From Hyphomonadaceae bacterium (GTDB lineage Bacteria; Pseudomonadota; Alphaproteobacteria; Caulobacterales; Hyphomonadaceae): 64,000 nt of DNA. Position 1 is the stretch's first letter. Each line of letters begins with the position of its first letter. The DNA is taken from assembly GCA_030697555.1 (NCBI GenBank), contig JAUYPV010000029.1, forward strand, positions 24,839-88,838, given 5' to 3'. A program made the translations under genes and the position numbers. A model generated the notes under the pieces. It saw nothing but the letters and a program-made list of their open reading frames with translations, was not told the DNA's origin and ran no database searches. Positions 49,473 to 58,051 of this stretch are shown piece after piece.

Positions 49473-50282
49473 CTACTGGTGAATGGCGATCGCGCCTTCG
49501 AGACGCCAAGTGTGCGGGCGCTCGTGCTTGAGCTGGCGGTTGGCGGCGGCGCGGCCAGCGAAGGCGGCGATGACGGCGTCCAATGCATCCGGCGAGGCGA
49601 GCATCTGCTTGCGGTAGGATGGGTGGATGTCCAGGCCGCGATGTTCCAGCGCAGCAATGATCTTCGAGCGGACGGGCTTTTCTTCCGGCAGCGAGTAACC
49701 GGCGTTGGGCAGGTCCCAGGCGCGGAGCTGGGCCGCAGGGAAAGCTTCGACCAACATGCCGGGCGCATCCTTCCATGGCCAGACGGGGCGCTGGGCGCGC
49801 GCCAGCAACGTCAGGCAGGCGGCGGTGAAGGGCGTGCCAGGGCGTGCGCCATGCCAAAGCGTCGAGCGGGCGAGCGCGCCGCAGCGTTTCTCGGTCTCGC
49901 GCCAGATCTTGGTCTTTGGATCGAAGGGCTGGATGGCCTGCGCGTAGTCGTACAGCGTCTGGCCACGGGGGAAGGGTCGGTCGTCGGCGATGGGCATGGC
50001 CGCGACGCTCTTCAGCAGCGCGACGTGTCCGCCGTCGGGCAAGTGTGCTGCCGGCAGGGAGAAGGGCGCATCGATGGCGGCGGCGCGATAGCGGCCTTCG
50101 CGAAGCAGGCTGATCAGCCGATCGAAGGGTGGCTCGTCGCCGGGGAGAGCCTGGACGGGATGAAGCTCGGTGAGGCGGAAGGCTTCGAGCGTGGCGATCC
50201 AGACGGTCGGGCGGCTGCAGGTCGCTTTCCACGGGCTGCTGCCTCCCGAAAAGTCGATGCCAAGGAATCGCGCCTCGCTCAT
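49473..50282 (-). CDS. DUF429 domain-containing protein
   Basis: Protein of 269 residues with a predicted RNase H-like fold. The first strand carries FLGIDFSGGSSPW, with an Asp in the usual first catalytic position; AAIDAPFSLP supplies the second acidic residue and SPDALDAVIAAFAG the last (D-A-x-D-A). DUF429 proteins are predicted nucleases without known function. Start at the ATG at 50282. Divergent from the tetR gene. Confidence 0.87.
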   Translation of the reverse strand: MSEARFLGIDFSGGSSPWKATCSRPTVWIATLEAFRLTELHPVQALPGDEPPFDRLISLLREGRYRAAAIDAPFSLPAAHLPDGGHVALLKSVAAMPIADDRPFPRGQTLYDYAQAIQPFDPKTKIWRETEKRCGALARSTLWHGARPGTPFTAACLTLLARAQRPVWPWKDAPGMLVEAFPAAQLRAWDLPNAGYSLPEEKPVRSKIIAALEHRGLDIHPSYRKQMLASPDALDAVIAAFAGRAAANRQLKHERPHTWRLEGAIAIHQ

Positions 50283-50391
50283 CAGGCGAAGCTGCATCGG
50301 ATCGCGTGCAGGTCCAATCTCTGCGACTAATCGGGCGGTGACTGCCCACAGTCTTGACAGGCGCCGCTGTTAAAGGCGGTCTGCAGGCACG

Positions 50392-50973
50392 ATGAACACA
50401 CCCGCAACCACCGCAGGCGCGGCCACCCGCGAGCGCCTTCTCCGCGCCGCCTCGAAGATCGTGGCGAGCGACGGCATGGAGGCTGCGACTACGGCCGCCA
50501 TCGCGGCGGAGGCGGGCGTCGCCGAGGGCACGCTCTACCGCCACTTCGAAAGCAAGGATAACCTGCTGATAGCGGCGTATCGCCAGATGAAGCAGGAGGT
50601 GTTCGTCGACGCCTTCGCCGGGGTCGACACGGCCGCCCCTCCGCCAGAGCGGCTGAAGCGGACGTGGAAAGCGATCTACCTGGCCTATCGCACCAATCGC
50701 GATGCGTTTGCCTTCGGGCAGCGGTTTGCGGAATCGTCGCTGGCCGAACGCGAGGGCGGCGAGGCGCATCGCGCGATCGGTCGGATGGTGAGCGACCTGC
50801 GGCGCACTGGCATTGCTTCCGGCGACTTCAAGAACTTGCCGACGGATCTGCTGGGCAACCTGTTCCTTGCGCCGATCTCGTATCTGCTGAAGTCCGAGAT
50901 CAAGGGGCGGAAGTGGACAGACGCGGAACTCGATGCGGCAGCGACGGCCGTGCTGGCTGGGTGGAAGAAGTAG
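50392..50973 (+). CDS. TetR/AcrR family regulator
   Basis: Repressor of 193 residues. The helix-turn-helix is TTAAIAAEAGVAEGTLYRHFESKDNLLIAAYRQMK near the N-terminus; the ligand-binding half is not diagnostic. It ends 11 bases from the stop of the convergent quinone oxidoreductase gene. The target is unknown; the neighbouring oxidoreductase is a candidate. Confidence 0.92.
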   Translation: MNTPATTAGAATRERLLRAASKIVASDGMEAATTAAIAAEAGVAEGTLYRHFESKDNLLIAAYRQMKQEVFVDAFAGVDTAAPPPERLKRTWKAIYLAYRTNRDAFAFGQRFAESSLAEREGGEAHRAIGRMVSDLRRTGIASGDFKNLPTDLLGNLFLAPISYLLKSEIKGRKWTDAELDAAATAVLAGWKK

Positions 50974-50984
50974 GCTCGCTGCAC

Positions 50985-51968
50985 CTACGGCCTCAGCACG
51001 ACTTTCCCTACCAGCCTGCGGTCGCGCATCAGCTCGAAGGCTTCGCGCCAGTGGTCGAGCGGCAATTCCGCGAAGACGGTGGGCCGGGTTTTTCCTTCGG
51101 CGGCCCAGGTCCAGATCTGGTCGCGGACCTTGATTCCTTCGGCGGGGAACTGGCGGCAGTATTCGCCGGCCCGGACGCCGACGACGGAGAAGCCTTTGAT
51201 CAGGGGAATGTTGGTGTTGACGCTGGCGATGCGGCCGCCGGCGAAGCCGATGACGAGCAACCGGCCGTTGAAGGCGATGCATCGAGTGGATTCGTCGAAC
51301 ACGTCGCCGCCGACGGGGTCGAAGATGACGTCGGCGCCTTTGCCGTCGGTGAGGGCTTTCACCTGCTCGCGGAAATTGTCGCCGGGCTTGTCGCCGAGAA
51401 CGATGACCTCGTGGGCGCCAGCGTGCTTGAGGGCTTGCGCCTTTTGCGCTGAAGCGGTGGTGGCGATGACTTTCGCGCCGAGGAGGCGGCCGACATCGAG
51501 CGTGGCCATACCGACGCCGCCGGAGGCGCCGTGGACGAGGAGGGTTTCGCCTGCCTTGAGATTTCCACGGATGGCGAGAGACACGTAGGCGGTGGTGTAG
51601 GCGGCGGGATAGGCGGCAGCCAGTGGCGCGGGCATGCCGGCCGGCACGACGTGGAGATTGCTCGCGGGGCAGACAGCGAATTCGGCGAAGGCGCCGGTCT
51701 TGGCGCCGCCCGCGACCGTCTGGCCGGGCTTCAGGGTGACGCCTTCACCGACAGCGTCGACGACGCCGGCGAGATCCATGCCGACGGTGAAGGGCGGGTC
51801 GGGTTTGAACTGGTACTGGCCCTTGAGCATCAGAAGGTCGGGGAAGTTGAGACTGGCGGCCTCCACCTTTATCCGGGCCTCGCCGGGCCCTGGCTGGGGC
51901 AGGGGCACGTCCTTGAGGGCGACGCGGGAGAAGTCCTCCGCCAGCGCCTCGCACACCACGGCCCGCAT
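50985..51968 (-). CDS. NADPH:quinone oxidoreductase family (MDR) protein
   Basis: Medium-chain dehydrogenase/reductase of 327 residues without the catalytic or structural zinc Cys sets, so a quinone oxidoreductase type. The substrate domain opens RAVVCEALAEDFSRVALKDVPLPQPGPGEARIKVEAASLNFPDLLMLKGQYQ; the NADPH site is VHGASGGVGMATLDVGRLLGAKVIATTAS. Family members reduce quinones or enoyl-CoA-like compounds. Convergent with tetR and divergent from the urcA-like gene at 52198. Confidence 0.9.
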   Translation of the reverse strand: MRAVVCEALAEDFSRVALKDVPLPQPGPGEARIKVEAASLNFPDLLMLKGQYQFKPDPPFTVGMDLAGVVDAVGEGVTLKPGQTVAGGAKTGAFAEFAVCPASNLHVVPAGMPAPLAAAYPAAYTTAYVSLAIRGNLKAGETLLVHGASGGVGMATLDVGRLLGAKVIATTASAQKAQALKHAGAHEVIVLGDKPGDNFREQVKALTDGKGADVIFDPVGGDVFDESTRCIAFNGRLLVIGFAGGRIASVNTNIPLIKGFSVVGVRAGEYCRQFPAEGIKVRDQIWTWAAEGKTRPTVFAELPLDHWREAFELMRDRRLVGKVVLRP

Positions 51969-52197
51969 TACGCCAGCTCCCCGAAACGACCATCAACAAG
52001 GCAATGCTGCACGCTGCACCGGCAGGTTTGACCCGTCACCATGCCGTTACGGAAACTTCACGCCGGTTTTGTTGACTTGCTGCGCTGCAACATCATTCTG
52101 TTCGCGACCGCACAACGAACTTGAGTCGCGCGGTCGGGAAACGCTCCAGGGTCGATTTGAATAGTTCAGTCAAACGACAACCCGGAGAACTAGAACC

Positions 52198-52509
52198 ATG
52201 AAACGCTTTGCAATTTTCGCCGTTACGGCAGCTATCGCGACCGCAGGATCAGCCTGGGCCGATACCTCCATCTCGGTGGCGACACCTAAGGACCCTGCTT
52301 CGAAGGAGCAGGCCGCAACCTACATCGCCGAACTCGATCAGGCCGTGAGGCGGGTGTGCGCCAAAACGAACTCGCCCATCGTCGGCGTCAACTTCTACAC
52401 CTATCAGGCCTGCGTGAAGCAGACCCGGATCGATACCGCCAAGAAGGACCCGACCGGGCTCTACGCGGCCCGCGAGTCGGTGAGCGGAACGGTGCTCGCC
52501 GCCCGCTAG
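52198..52509 (+). CDS. UrcA family exported protein
   Basis: Exported protein of 103 residues with a Sec leader ending SAWADT. Mature chain: ISVATPKDPASKEQAATYIAELDQAVRRVCAKT, then YQACVKQT with the second Cys about 20 residues later, the UrcA spacing. Preceded by a long untranslated leader region; TTGACT at 52072-52077 could be the -35 element, but a matching -10 is weak. Followed by a strong terminator. Confidence 0.72.
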   Translation: MKRFAIFAVTAAIATAGSAWADTSISVATPKDPASKEQAATYIAELDQAVRRVCAKTNSPIVGVNFYTYQACVKQTRIDTAKKDPTGLYAARESVSGTVLAAR

Positions 52510-52543
52510 GGCAGCCACGCCTCAAACTATTTTTCTAGGTGAG

Positions 52544-52574
52544 CGCCCCGGAGATCCGTCTTCGGGGCGTTTTC
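52544..52574 (+). terminator. Terminator after the first 52-kb urcA-like gene
   Basis: CGCCCCG (52544-52550) pairs with CGGGGCG (52563-52569), followed by TTTTC. The loop of 12 may fold further. It separates the two urcA-like genes into distinct transcripts. Confidence 0.75.
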
Positions 52575-52632
52575 ATTGGGTTTTTCGCAGATCGGGTGCG
52601 GGCGGCGCCACGATCTTGCCCCAATTGGTTCA

Positions 52633-52660
52633 TTGACACGCCGCATTGTTTATCGATAAA
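52633..52660 (+). promoter_or_regulatory. Sigma-70-like promoter of the second 52-kb urcA-like gene
   Basis: TTGACA at 52633-52638, a 16-base spacer and GATAAA at 52655-52660. The -10 region lies in a 12-bp perfect palindrome TTTATCGATAAA (52649-52660). The start codon is 87 bases downstream. Confidence 0.6.
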
Positions 52661-52746
52661 ACCGTATCGACTTTCGAGAAGGCGGGTCAGGACGTCTCGA
52701 GAGGGCCGATAGCAACAGAGACGTCCAGTCTTTTGGAGAGATAACA

Positions 52747-53100
52747 GTGAAAACACCCTCCACGACCCACCTGATCGCCGCAGCTGTCATCGCCGGAGCA
52801 TTTACCGCCGGCTATCTGACCGGCCCGGCATTCGCCGAGCAAAGCCAGGCAACCGAGGCGCGACCCTTCGACTTCGACTTCGTGTACGCGCCTGAAGAAC
52901 TCTCGAGCACGCCGAAGGCGGAGAAGCTGCTCAAGCGCCTCGAGCGCAAGGTGCGTGCTGAGTGCGGCGGCAACCGCAAGATGTCGGTCAACGAGCACGC
53001 TTTCGTGCAGGCCTGCATCAACGAGACGATGCAGAACTCGATCGCAAAATTCGGCTCTGAGACAGTAGCTCAGGCCTACAGGACGCGCGCTGACGGCTGA
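52747..53100 (+). CDS. UrcA family exported protein
   Basis: Exported protein of 117 residues. The leader is long, with a TGPAFAEQS cleavage region; the mature part reads FDFVYAPEELSSTPKAEKLLKRLERKVRAEC, then ACINETM with the second Cys, in the UrcA arrangement (F-x-Y...EL...K...R...V...C). GTG start at 52747 with AGAG upstream. It is separated from the other urcA-like gene by a terminator and its own promoter, so the two are adjacent but not one operon. Confidence 0.7.
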   Translation: MKTPSTTHLIAAAVIAGAFTAGYLTGPAFAEQSQATEARPFDFDFVYAPEELSSTPKAEKLLKRLERKVRAECGGNRKMSVNEHAFVQACINETMQNSIAKFGSETVAQAYRTRADG

Positions 53101-53128
53101 TCCCCCGATTTCTCTGTCAGCGTGAATG

Positions 53129-53159
53129 GAGGCCGGGCATTTCCGACATGCCCGGCCTC
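53129..53159 (+). terminator. Terminator after the second 52-kb urcA-like gene
   Basis: A perfect 12-pair stem, GAGGCCGGGCAT (53129-53140) with ATGCCCGGCCTC (53148-53159), loop TTCCGAC. The following sequence TCGCCTTTAAG has only a short T run. Confidence 0.75.
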
Positions 53160-53482
53160 TCGCCTTTAAGTGGAGGCTACTCTCTCGCTCTCCCCTCCGT
53201 CTCGCGGCCCACCTCCGCGATCCGGCGCGCAGGCGAGAAACGGCAGGCTGACCGCAATGCCGTTTCTACCAGGACGACTGCGATGGCCGGGCGCCCGCAA
53301 CAGCGGGTGGACGGGGGAGAAGAGTGGTCCGCACGATGCGAAGCATCGGGCGGATGATTTGGTCCGGGGGACCAAATCAAACGATGAGCGCCCCGGCAGG
53401 GGCAGGGTTCCAAGCGCTGGCGCACATCGAGGAAACGCCGCCGCGCGGCGTCTGCCAGGCAGGCGCCTGGCGGTCCCCGGAG
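53160..53482. repeat. Gene-free hairpin-rich spacer between the urcA-like gene and pyrD
   Basis: About 320 bases with no credible gene on either strand. It holds a series of perfect stems: 53236-53245 with 53258-53267 (AGAAACGGCA, ten pairs), 53334-53339 with 53343-53348 (CGATGC-GAA-GCATCG), and 53356-53365 with 53369-53378 (GATTTGGTCC-GGG-GGACCAAATC, ten pairs). A further GCCAGGC/GCCTGGC stem lies close to 53455-53473. On the minus strand this is the 3' region of pyrD. Origin unknown. Confidence 0.6.
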
Positions 53483-54541
53483 TTAGGCCTTCGCGAGTTC
53501 GGCCAGATTGCTCGCGCCGGAGGCTACGAGAAGCTCGACCAGCTCGGCCTTGAGGCGTGTGACGATGCCGGGGCCTTCATAGACCATGGCGGAGTAGAGC
53601 TGCACGGCCTGCGCGCCGGCGCGGAGCTTGGTGACGATGTCGGCGCCGCTGGCGATGCCGCCTGCGCCGATGAGGTCGAGCTTGCCCGCGACCAGCGATG
53701 AAATGGCGGCGAGTGCGGCGGTGGATTTTTCCATCAGCGGCGCGCCGGAGAGGCCGCCGATTTCGCCCTTGTGGCGGCTGAGAAGAGATTCAGGGCGATC
53801 GATGGTGGTGTTGGAGACGATGAGGCCGGAGAGCCAGGTCTGCCGCAGCACGACGTCGGCGATGTCGGCGATGGCTTTGTCGTCGAGGTCGGGAGCGATC
53901 TTGAGGAAGACGGGGCGGTTCTTCACCACCGTGTCCAGTTCGCGCGCGGTCTCGCCGACGCGGCCGAGGAGTTCTTCCAGTGCGCCGCGATCCTGCAGGC
54001 CGCGCAGGCCGGGCGTGTTGGGGGACGAGATGTTGATCGTCAGGTAGGAGCAGTGTGGCCAGACGGCGCGTACGCCGGCGACGTAGTCGTTGATGCGGTT
54101 GTCGCTGTCCTTGTTGGCGCCGACATTGGCGCCGATGACGCCCATGCCGCGCGTGGCGGAGAGGCGGCGGACGAAGGGGCCGATGCCTTCATTGTTGAAG
54201 CCCATGCGGTTGATGACGGCGCGGTCTTCGCTGAGGCGGAAAAGGCGCGGGCGCGGATTGCCGGCCTGCGGACGCGGCGTGACCGTACCGCATTCGACGA
54301 AGCCAAAACCGAAACCGAGCATTGGGGCGATGACTTCGGCGTTCTTGTCGAAGCCTGCGGCGAGGCCGATGGGGTTGGCGAGTTTCAGGCCGGACTTCGG
54401 TAGCGTGACGGCGAGGCGCGGATCGTCGAGGTCCGGTTGCGGCTTTGCGAGGCCGGTCTTCAGCGCGTTGATGGTGAAGCGGTGGGCGGACTCGGCGGGA
54501 AGCAAGCGGACGAGACCGGAGGCGATGTCGAACAGGCTCAC
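53483..54541 (-). CDS. pyrD: Dihydroorotate dehydrogenase (quinone)
   Basis: Class 2, membrane-associated enzyme that oxidises dihydroorotate to orotate with ubiquinone. The 352-residue chain has the N-terminal helical part (FDIASGLVRLLPAESAHRFTINAL) that binds the membrane, the ANPIGLAAGFDKNAEV segment, NRMGFNNEGI, the ISSPNTPGLR loop with the catalytic Ser region, and LIGAGGIASGADIVTKLRAGA. The GTG start at 54541 overlaps the stop of the DUF952 gene (GTGA). Confidence 0.95.
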   Translation of the reverse strand: MSLFDIASGLVRLLPAESAHRFTINALKTGLAKPQPDLDDPRLAVTLPKSGLKLANPIGLAAGFDKNAEVIAPMLGFGFGFVECGTVTPRPQAGNPRPRLFRLSEDRAVINRMGFNNEGIGPFVRRLSATRGMGVIGANVGANKDSDNRINDYVAGVRAVWPHCSYLTINISSPNTPGLRGLQDRGALEELLGRVGETARELDTVVKNRPVFLKIAPDLDDKAIADIADVVLRQTWLSGLIVSNTTIDRPESLLSRHKGEIGGLSGAPLMEKSTAALAAISSLVAGKLDLIGAGGIASGADIVTKLRAGAQAVQLYSAMVYEGPGIVTRLKAELVELLVASGASNLAELAKA

Positions 54542-54897
54542 GACAGGCCTTCTCGCGGGAGATTTGGTGGCGCGAGCGGGGCGTTGTCGACGCCCATGGC
54601 GAGTTGCAGGACGCTGCGGGCCTTGCTGGCGCTGATGCGGCCATAGACGTGCGGGAAGAGATCGCCGTCGCGGGCTGGCTCCCATTTGAGCAGGTCGCCG
54701 AACTCGTCGGCGTCGAAGGCGACGAGGACGCAGCCGGACTGGCCCTTGAACCATTTGGACAGGGTAGCCTGGAGCTGCTCGGCCGTGGAGAAGTGGACGT
54801 AGCCGTCCGTCACGTCGACAGGCGCCTGCACGGGCCCGCCTGCCTGGGCGGCGGCCCATTGTTCCATGGTCAGCACTTTGTAGATGGTTCGGCCCAT
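54538..54897 (-). CDS. DUF952 domain-containing protein
   Basis: Cytoplasmic protein of 119 residues. DUF952 core: IYKVLTMEQWAAAQ at the start, DGYVHFSTAEQLQATLSKWF, and the LKWEPARDGDLFPHVYGRI segment with the conserved FPH-x-Y. Often found beside pyrD in alphaproteobacteria; function unknown. ATG at 54897; coupled to pyrD by a four-base overlap. Confidence 0.9.
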   Translation of the reverse strand: MGRTIYKVLTMEQWAAAQAGGPVQAPVDVTDGYVHFSTAEQLQATLSKWFKGQSGCVLVAFDADEFGDLLKWEPARDGDLFPHVYGRISASKARSVLQLAMGVDNAPLAPPNLPREGLS

Positions 54898-55005
54898 GGG
54901 GCGGACATGTGCCCGGCTTGGCTGCGAGTCGCAAGCGGCAGATATGCCAGTGGATTCGGCGCCGGCGATGATTGTGATACGGTCGGCGCGTATCGGGAGG
55001 GTGCA

Positions 55006-55485
55006 ATGCACTGGCTTTCAGGTATCGGCCTTACGCTTGTTCTCACCGGCAGCGCCATGGCGCAGGCGCCGACGGTCTGGTTTGGCTCGGGAAAAATATC
55101 CGACGAAACTGCCGACGGGTTCCTATCGCATGCGACTTCGATAATAACTTCTGCAATTGATGAAAAAGGTCGATCGCTTAGGCCTCTGACGGCAGAAGAG
55201 GCAGCGAGTCCTTTGCTCGACCGGAAACTTGTCAAGGAGATCATCGATGTCGGGTCAGCGTCCGCCTTCGGGGCGGCTTGCGGCGTAGATTGGGAAAACA
55301 AGAATTACCTGAAGCTGATGGGCCGCGAGCGCGCGCGGGGAGGCAGGACCACGCACCAGATTGCGGCGATTTCTCTCGTGCACGGTCTCACAATGAGCAC
55401 GTTCGACCCGCGCATGGAATGTAGGCCGACGGACAAGATAAAAGCGGAAACCTTCTATCGCCGCAAATGGAATGGAGCAGGCTAA
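55006..55485 (+). CDS. Uncharacterised exported protein
   Basis: Protein of 159 residues with a Sec signal peptide (MHWLSGIGLTLVLTGSAMAQA). The mature part has no family I recognise; it has two Cys (GAACGVDW and MECRPTD) about 40 residues apart that could pair. GGGAGG lies just ahead of the ATG at 55006. Codon use is somewhat less GC-rich in the 55080-55180 stretch than in the neighbours. It is divergent from DUF952/pyrD and 60 bases upstream of queC. Confidence 0.65.
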   Translation: MHWLSGIGLTLVLTGSAMAQAPTVWFGSGKISDETADGFLSHATSIITSAIDEKGRSLRPLTAEEAASPLLDRKLVKEIIDVGSASAFGAACGVDWENKNYLKLMGRERARGGRTTHQIAAISLVHGLTMSTFDPRMECRPTDKIKAETFYRRKWNGAG

Positions 55486-55545
55486 GAACAGCAGGTTTGA
55501 CGGACTGCGCTTGACCGCGGCGTCGCGGGGCTTCATCGGAAGCGC

Positions 55546-56247
55546 ATGACCGAGCCATCCGCTCTTGTTCTCTTTTCCGGCGGGCAGGATTCGACCGTGT
55601 GCCTTGCATGGGCGCTGGCGCGGCATGAGCGGGTCGAGACCATCGGATTCGATTATCGCCAGCGGCACAGCGTAGAGCTGTGGTGCCGGCCGAAGGTGTT
55701 GGCGGAAATCAAGGCGCGGTTTCCGGAGTGGGGGAGGAAGCTGGGCGAGGACCGCGTGCTCGACCTCGGCGTGCTGGGCGAGGTGTCGGATACCGCGCTG
55801 ACGCGGGAGCGCGCGATCGATTTCGAGGCGAGCGGACTGCCGTCGACCTTCGTGCCGGGGCGCAACCTTGTGTTCCTCGCATTTGCGGGGGCGATGGCTT
55901 ACCGGCGCGGCCTGGGGAGCGTTGTCGGTGGAATGTGCGAGACGGACTACTCGGGCTATCCCGATTGTCGGCGCGCGACGATGGATGCGATGGGGCAGGC
56001 GCTGACGCTCGGGCTCGATCGCGACATGCCGGTCGAGACGCCGCTGATGTATCTCGACAAGGCGCAGACCTGGGCGCTGGCGCATGAGCTGGGCGGCGAC
56101 AGGCTTGTCGACCTGATCGTGGAAGAGACGCACACCTGTTATCTCGGCGACCGCTCGCATCGGCATGATTGGGGCTATGGCTGCGGGACGTGCCCGGCAT
56201 GCGACCTGCGCGCCAAGGGCTGGGCGAAGTGGCGGGCGGGGCGATGA
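55546..56247 (+). CDS. queC: 7-cyano-7-deazaguanine synthase
   Basis: ATP-dependent conversion of 7-carboxy-7-deazaguanine to preQ0 in queuosine synthesis. The 233-residue chain has the PP-loop [16 protein letters not shown] at the start, the [16 protein letters not shown] region and the C-terminal zinc site [10 protein letters not shown] together with a Cys in HTCYLGD. Its stop overlaps the queE start (ATGA), so the last-step enzyme is encoded first and the supplier of its substrate second. queD and queF are not in the window. Confidence 0.95.
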   Translation: MTEPSALVLFSGGQDSTVCLAWALARHERVETIGFDYRQRHSVELWCRPKVLAEIKARFPEWGRKLGEDRVLDLGVLGEVSDTALTRERAIDFEASGLPSTFVPGRNLVFLAFAGAMAYRRGLGSVVGGMCETDYSGYPDCRRATMDAMGQALTLGLDRDMPVETPLMYLDKAQTWALAHELGGDRLVDLIVEETHTCYLGDRSHRHDWGYGCGTCPACDLRAKGWAKWRAGR

Positions 56248-56876
56248 CGTACTCGGTGAAGGAGTGCTTCTACACACTGCAGGGCGAGGGCGCGCAGACG
56301 GGGCGCGCGGCGGTGTTCCTGCGGTTTGCCGGGTGCAATTTGTGGAGCGGACTGGAGCGCGATCGCGAGACGGCGGTGTGCAAGTTCTGCGATACGGATT
56401 TCGTTGGCGTCGATGGAGACGGCGGCGGCAAGTTCGCGACGGCGGATGATGTGGCCGCGCATGTCGCCGCGCGCTGGAAAGGCGAGCGGGGCAGGCCTTA
56501 CGTGGTCTGCACGGGCGGGGAGCCGTTGCTGCAGCTCGATGACGATCTGATCGGCGCGCTGCATCGCCACGGCTTCGAGGTGGCGGTCGAGACAAATGGG
56601 ACGATCGCGGCGCCGAAGTCGCTGGACTGGGTTTGCGTCAGCCCGAAATCGACGGCGGAGTTGAAGCAGCTTTCGGGCGATGAGCTGAAGCTGGTGTTTC
56701 CGCAGGCCGATGCGCCGCCGGAGAAGTTTGCGTCGCTGGAGTTCCGGAATTTCTTCCTGCAGCCCATGGATGGGCCGATGCGGGAAGAGGCTACGGCTGC
56801 GTGCATCGCTTACTGCCTCGCGCATCCGCAGTGGCGCTTGAGCCTGCAGACCCACAAGGTTACGGGGATTCCGTAG
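56244..56876 (+). CDS. queE: 7-carboxy-7-deazaguanine synthase
   Basis: Radical SAM enzyme that contracts the ring of carboxytetrahydropterin. The 210-residue chain opens [34 protein letters not shown]; the 4Fe-4S ligands are that Cys and the CKFCD pair 14 residues later, i.e. the C-x14-C-x2-C variant known for this QueE subgroup instead of C-x3-C-x2-[14 protein letters not shown] is the SAM-binding GGE motif. Cytoplasmic; forms an operon with queC. Confidence 0.95.
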   Translation: MTYSVKECFYTLQGEGAQTGRAAVFLRFAGCNLWSGLERDRETAVCKFCDTDFVGVDGDGGGKFATADDVAAHVAARWKGERGRPYVVCTGGEPLLQLDDDLIGALHRHGFEVAVETNGTIAAPKSLDWVCVSPKSTAELKQLSGDELKLVFPQADAPPEKFASLEFRNFFLQPMDGPMREEATAACIAYCLAHPQWRLSLQTHKVTGIP

Positions 56877-56937
56877 GCGGATTTCGGCTTGCCGGTTCCG
56901 GCCAATTTCGGCACGTTCCTCCGAAACGGGGGACTTC

Positions 56938-57363
56938 ATGACCAATCTGGAAGTGCTGTTCAGTTTTCAGGGACGCATCCGGCGCCTCCAATGGTGGCTT
57001 GGGACGTTTATTGCCGCCGGCATCATCATCGCGATTGTTGTCGGACTGGTTCTCGTGATTAGGGCAACCTATGGCGATGTGGATACTACGCCGCCCGAGC
57101 TACAATTCGTTCTTGGCTCCATTTTCATTGTCTTCTACGGCGTCCTGTTCTGGGTCCAGCTCGCACTCGGCGTGAAGCGGCTGCACGACAGGGATAGCTC
57201 CGGCTGGTGGATGCTCCTGCAGATCGTGCCATTCGGAGGGCTCGTGCTTCTTGTCATGCTCGGCTTCCTGGACGGCACGCAGGGACCGAACAAGTACGGG
57301 CCGTCGCCCAAGGGCATTGGCGGATCCGTAGGTAACAGGGAGCTGGGCGGCGTCTTCTCCTGA
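56938..57363 (+). CDS. DUF805 domain-containing membrane protein
   Basis: Membrane protein of 141 residues with three to four helices. The DUF805 pattern is present: LFSFQGRIRRLQWWLGTF at the start, then a central helix and VKRLHDRDSSGWWMLLQIVPFGGLVLLV, and a tail with DGTQGPNKYGPSP. Function unknown. ATG at 56938 after GGGGGAC. It is followed by a bidirectional terminator shared with the next, convergent gene. Confidence 0.9.
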   Translation: MTNLEVLFSFQGRIRRLQWWLGTFIAAGIIIAIVVGLVLVIRATYGDVDTTPPELQFVLGSIFIVFYGVLFWVQLALGVKRLHDRDSSGWWMLLQIVPFGGLVLLVMLGFLDGTQGPNKYGPSPKGIGGSVGNRELGGVFS

Positions 57364-57372
57364 TGCCCAACG

Positions 57373-57403
57373 AAAAACACCGCCCTCTTTCGAGAGCGGC
57401 GTT
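57373..57403 (-). terminator. Terminator of the gene at 57430-57906
   Basis: On the minus strand AACGCCGCTCT-CGAA-AGAGGGCGGTGTT followed by TTT forms an imperfect stem of about ten pairs with a T run. It can also serve the convergent DUF805 gene. Confidence 0.7.
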
Positions 57404-57429
57404 CGTCGGGGGAGAGCTCGTACTGAAAG

Positions 57430-57906
57430 TTAGCTCAGCTTGTCCGCGAAGCGGCGGGCGAAGCGGTCGAAGGTCGAACGCGCATCGGTCCAGGTGGTAG
57501 CGGCGATGACGTTCGAGAGATCGGTTTCGTACCAGTCATAGTCGAGCTGACCGAGTTCGACGCCGGAGTTGTCGTAGGCGATGCCTTTGACGTGCGCGCC
57601 GCCGATGCTGATCGAACGCATCGGATCCAGGCCGGGCTTGTCGGAGACCTGTTGCCAGGTCGGGCGGTTGGGCTTGGCGTCTTCGATGGTGACGACGACG
57701 CGATCGGCCTTCACGCCCTGCCGGGCGAAGATGGTTTCGATCTTCTTCGTGAGAGCCTCGGTGAGGGTTTTGGCTTCGCGTGTGCCGTAGTCCTTCTCGA
57801 GCTTCGTCTGGAATTCGGGGGAAACCTTCGCTTCGACCGTCAGCGCCGAGGCGGGCGCGGCGGCGATGAGGGCAAGGCCAGCGAGGGCTGCAAGTGCAAG
57901 GCGCAT
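57430..57906 (-). CDS. Uncharacterised exported protein
   Basis: Periplasmic protein of 158 residues; the signal peptide ends ASALTV. Mature segments include VSPEFQTKLEKDYGTREAKTL, VVTIEDAKPNRPTWQQVSD and GIAYDNSGVELGQLDYDWYETDLSNV, an alpha/beta pattern without Cys. I do not recognise the family. It stands alone with its own terminator. Confidence 0.75.
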   Translation of the reverse strand: MRLALAALAGLALIAAAPASALTVEAKVSPEFQTKLEKDYGTREAKTLTEALTKKIETIFARQGVKADRVVVTIEDAKPNRPTWQQVSDKPGLDPMRSISIGGAHVKGIAYDNSGVELGQLDYDWYETDLSNVIAATTWTDARSTFDRFARRFADKLS

Positions 57907-58051
57907 GTTCTGCTCCGTGAATAGTCTTGTCTGGCGCCGGGTTATTCGTGGGGCAGTTCAGCGAAATTTCCGAACCGCCGGCGCCTCGACTTAACTCAGT
58001 CTAACATGAAGCTGGGATGAATGAGAGCGTATTGAAAGGGGAGCTGAGCGT

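Noticed and set aside
49018..51282. 754-codon open frame on the minus strand across HU, DUF429, tetR and qor
   Set aside because: It has no family features and overlaps four well-supported genes in other frames.
53148..53553. Small plus-strand open frames in the spacer before pyrD
   Set aside because: They lack ribosome binding sites and family features and are dominated by Arg/Pro/Gly from GC-rich hairpins.
56326..56400. Damaged iron-sulphur motif in queE because C-x3-C-x2-C is missing
   Set aside because: The longer C-x14-C-x2-C spacing is a known variant of QueE and the rest of the protein is intact.
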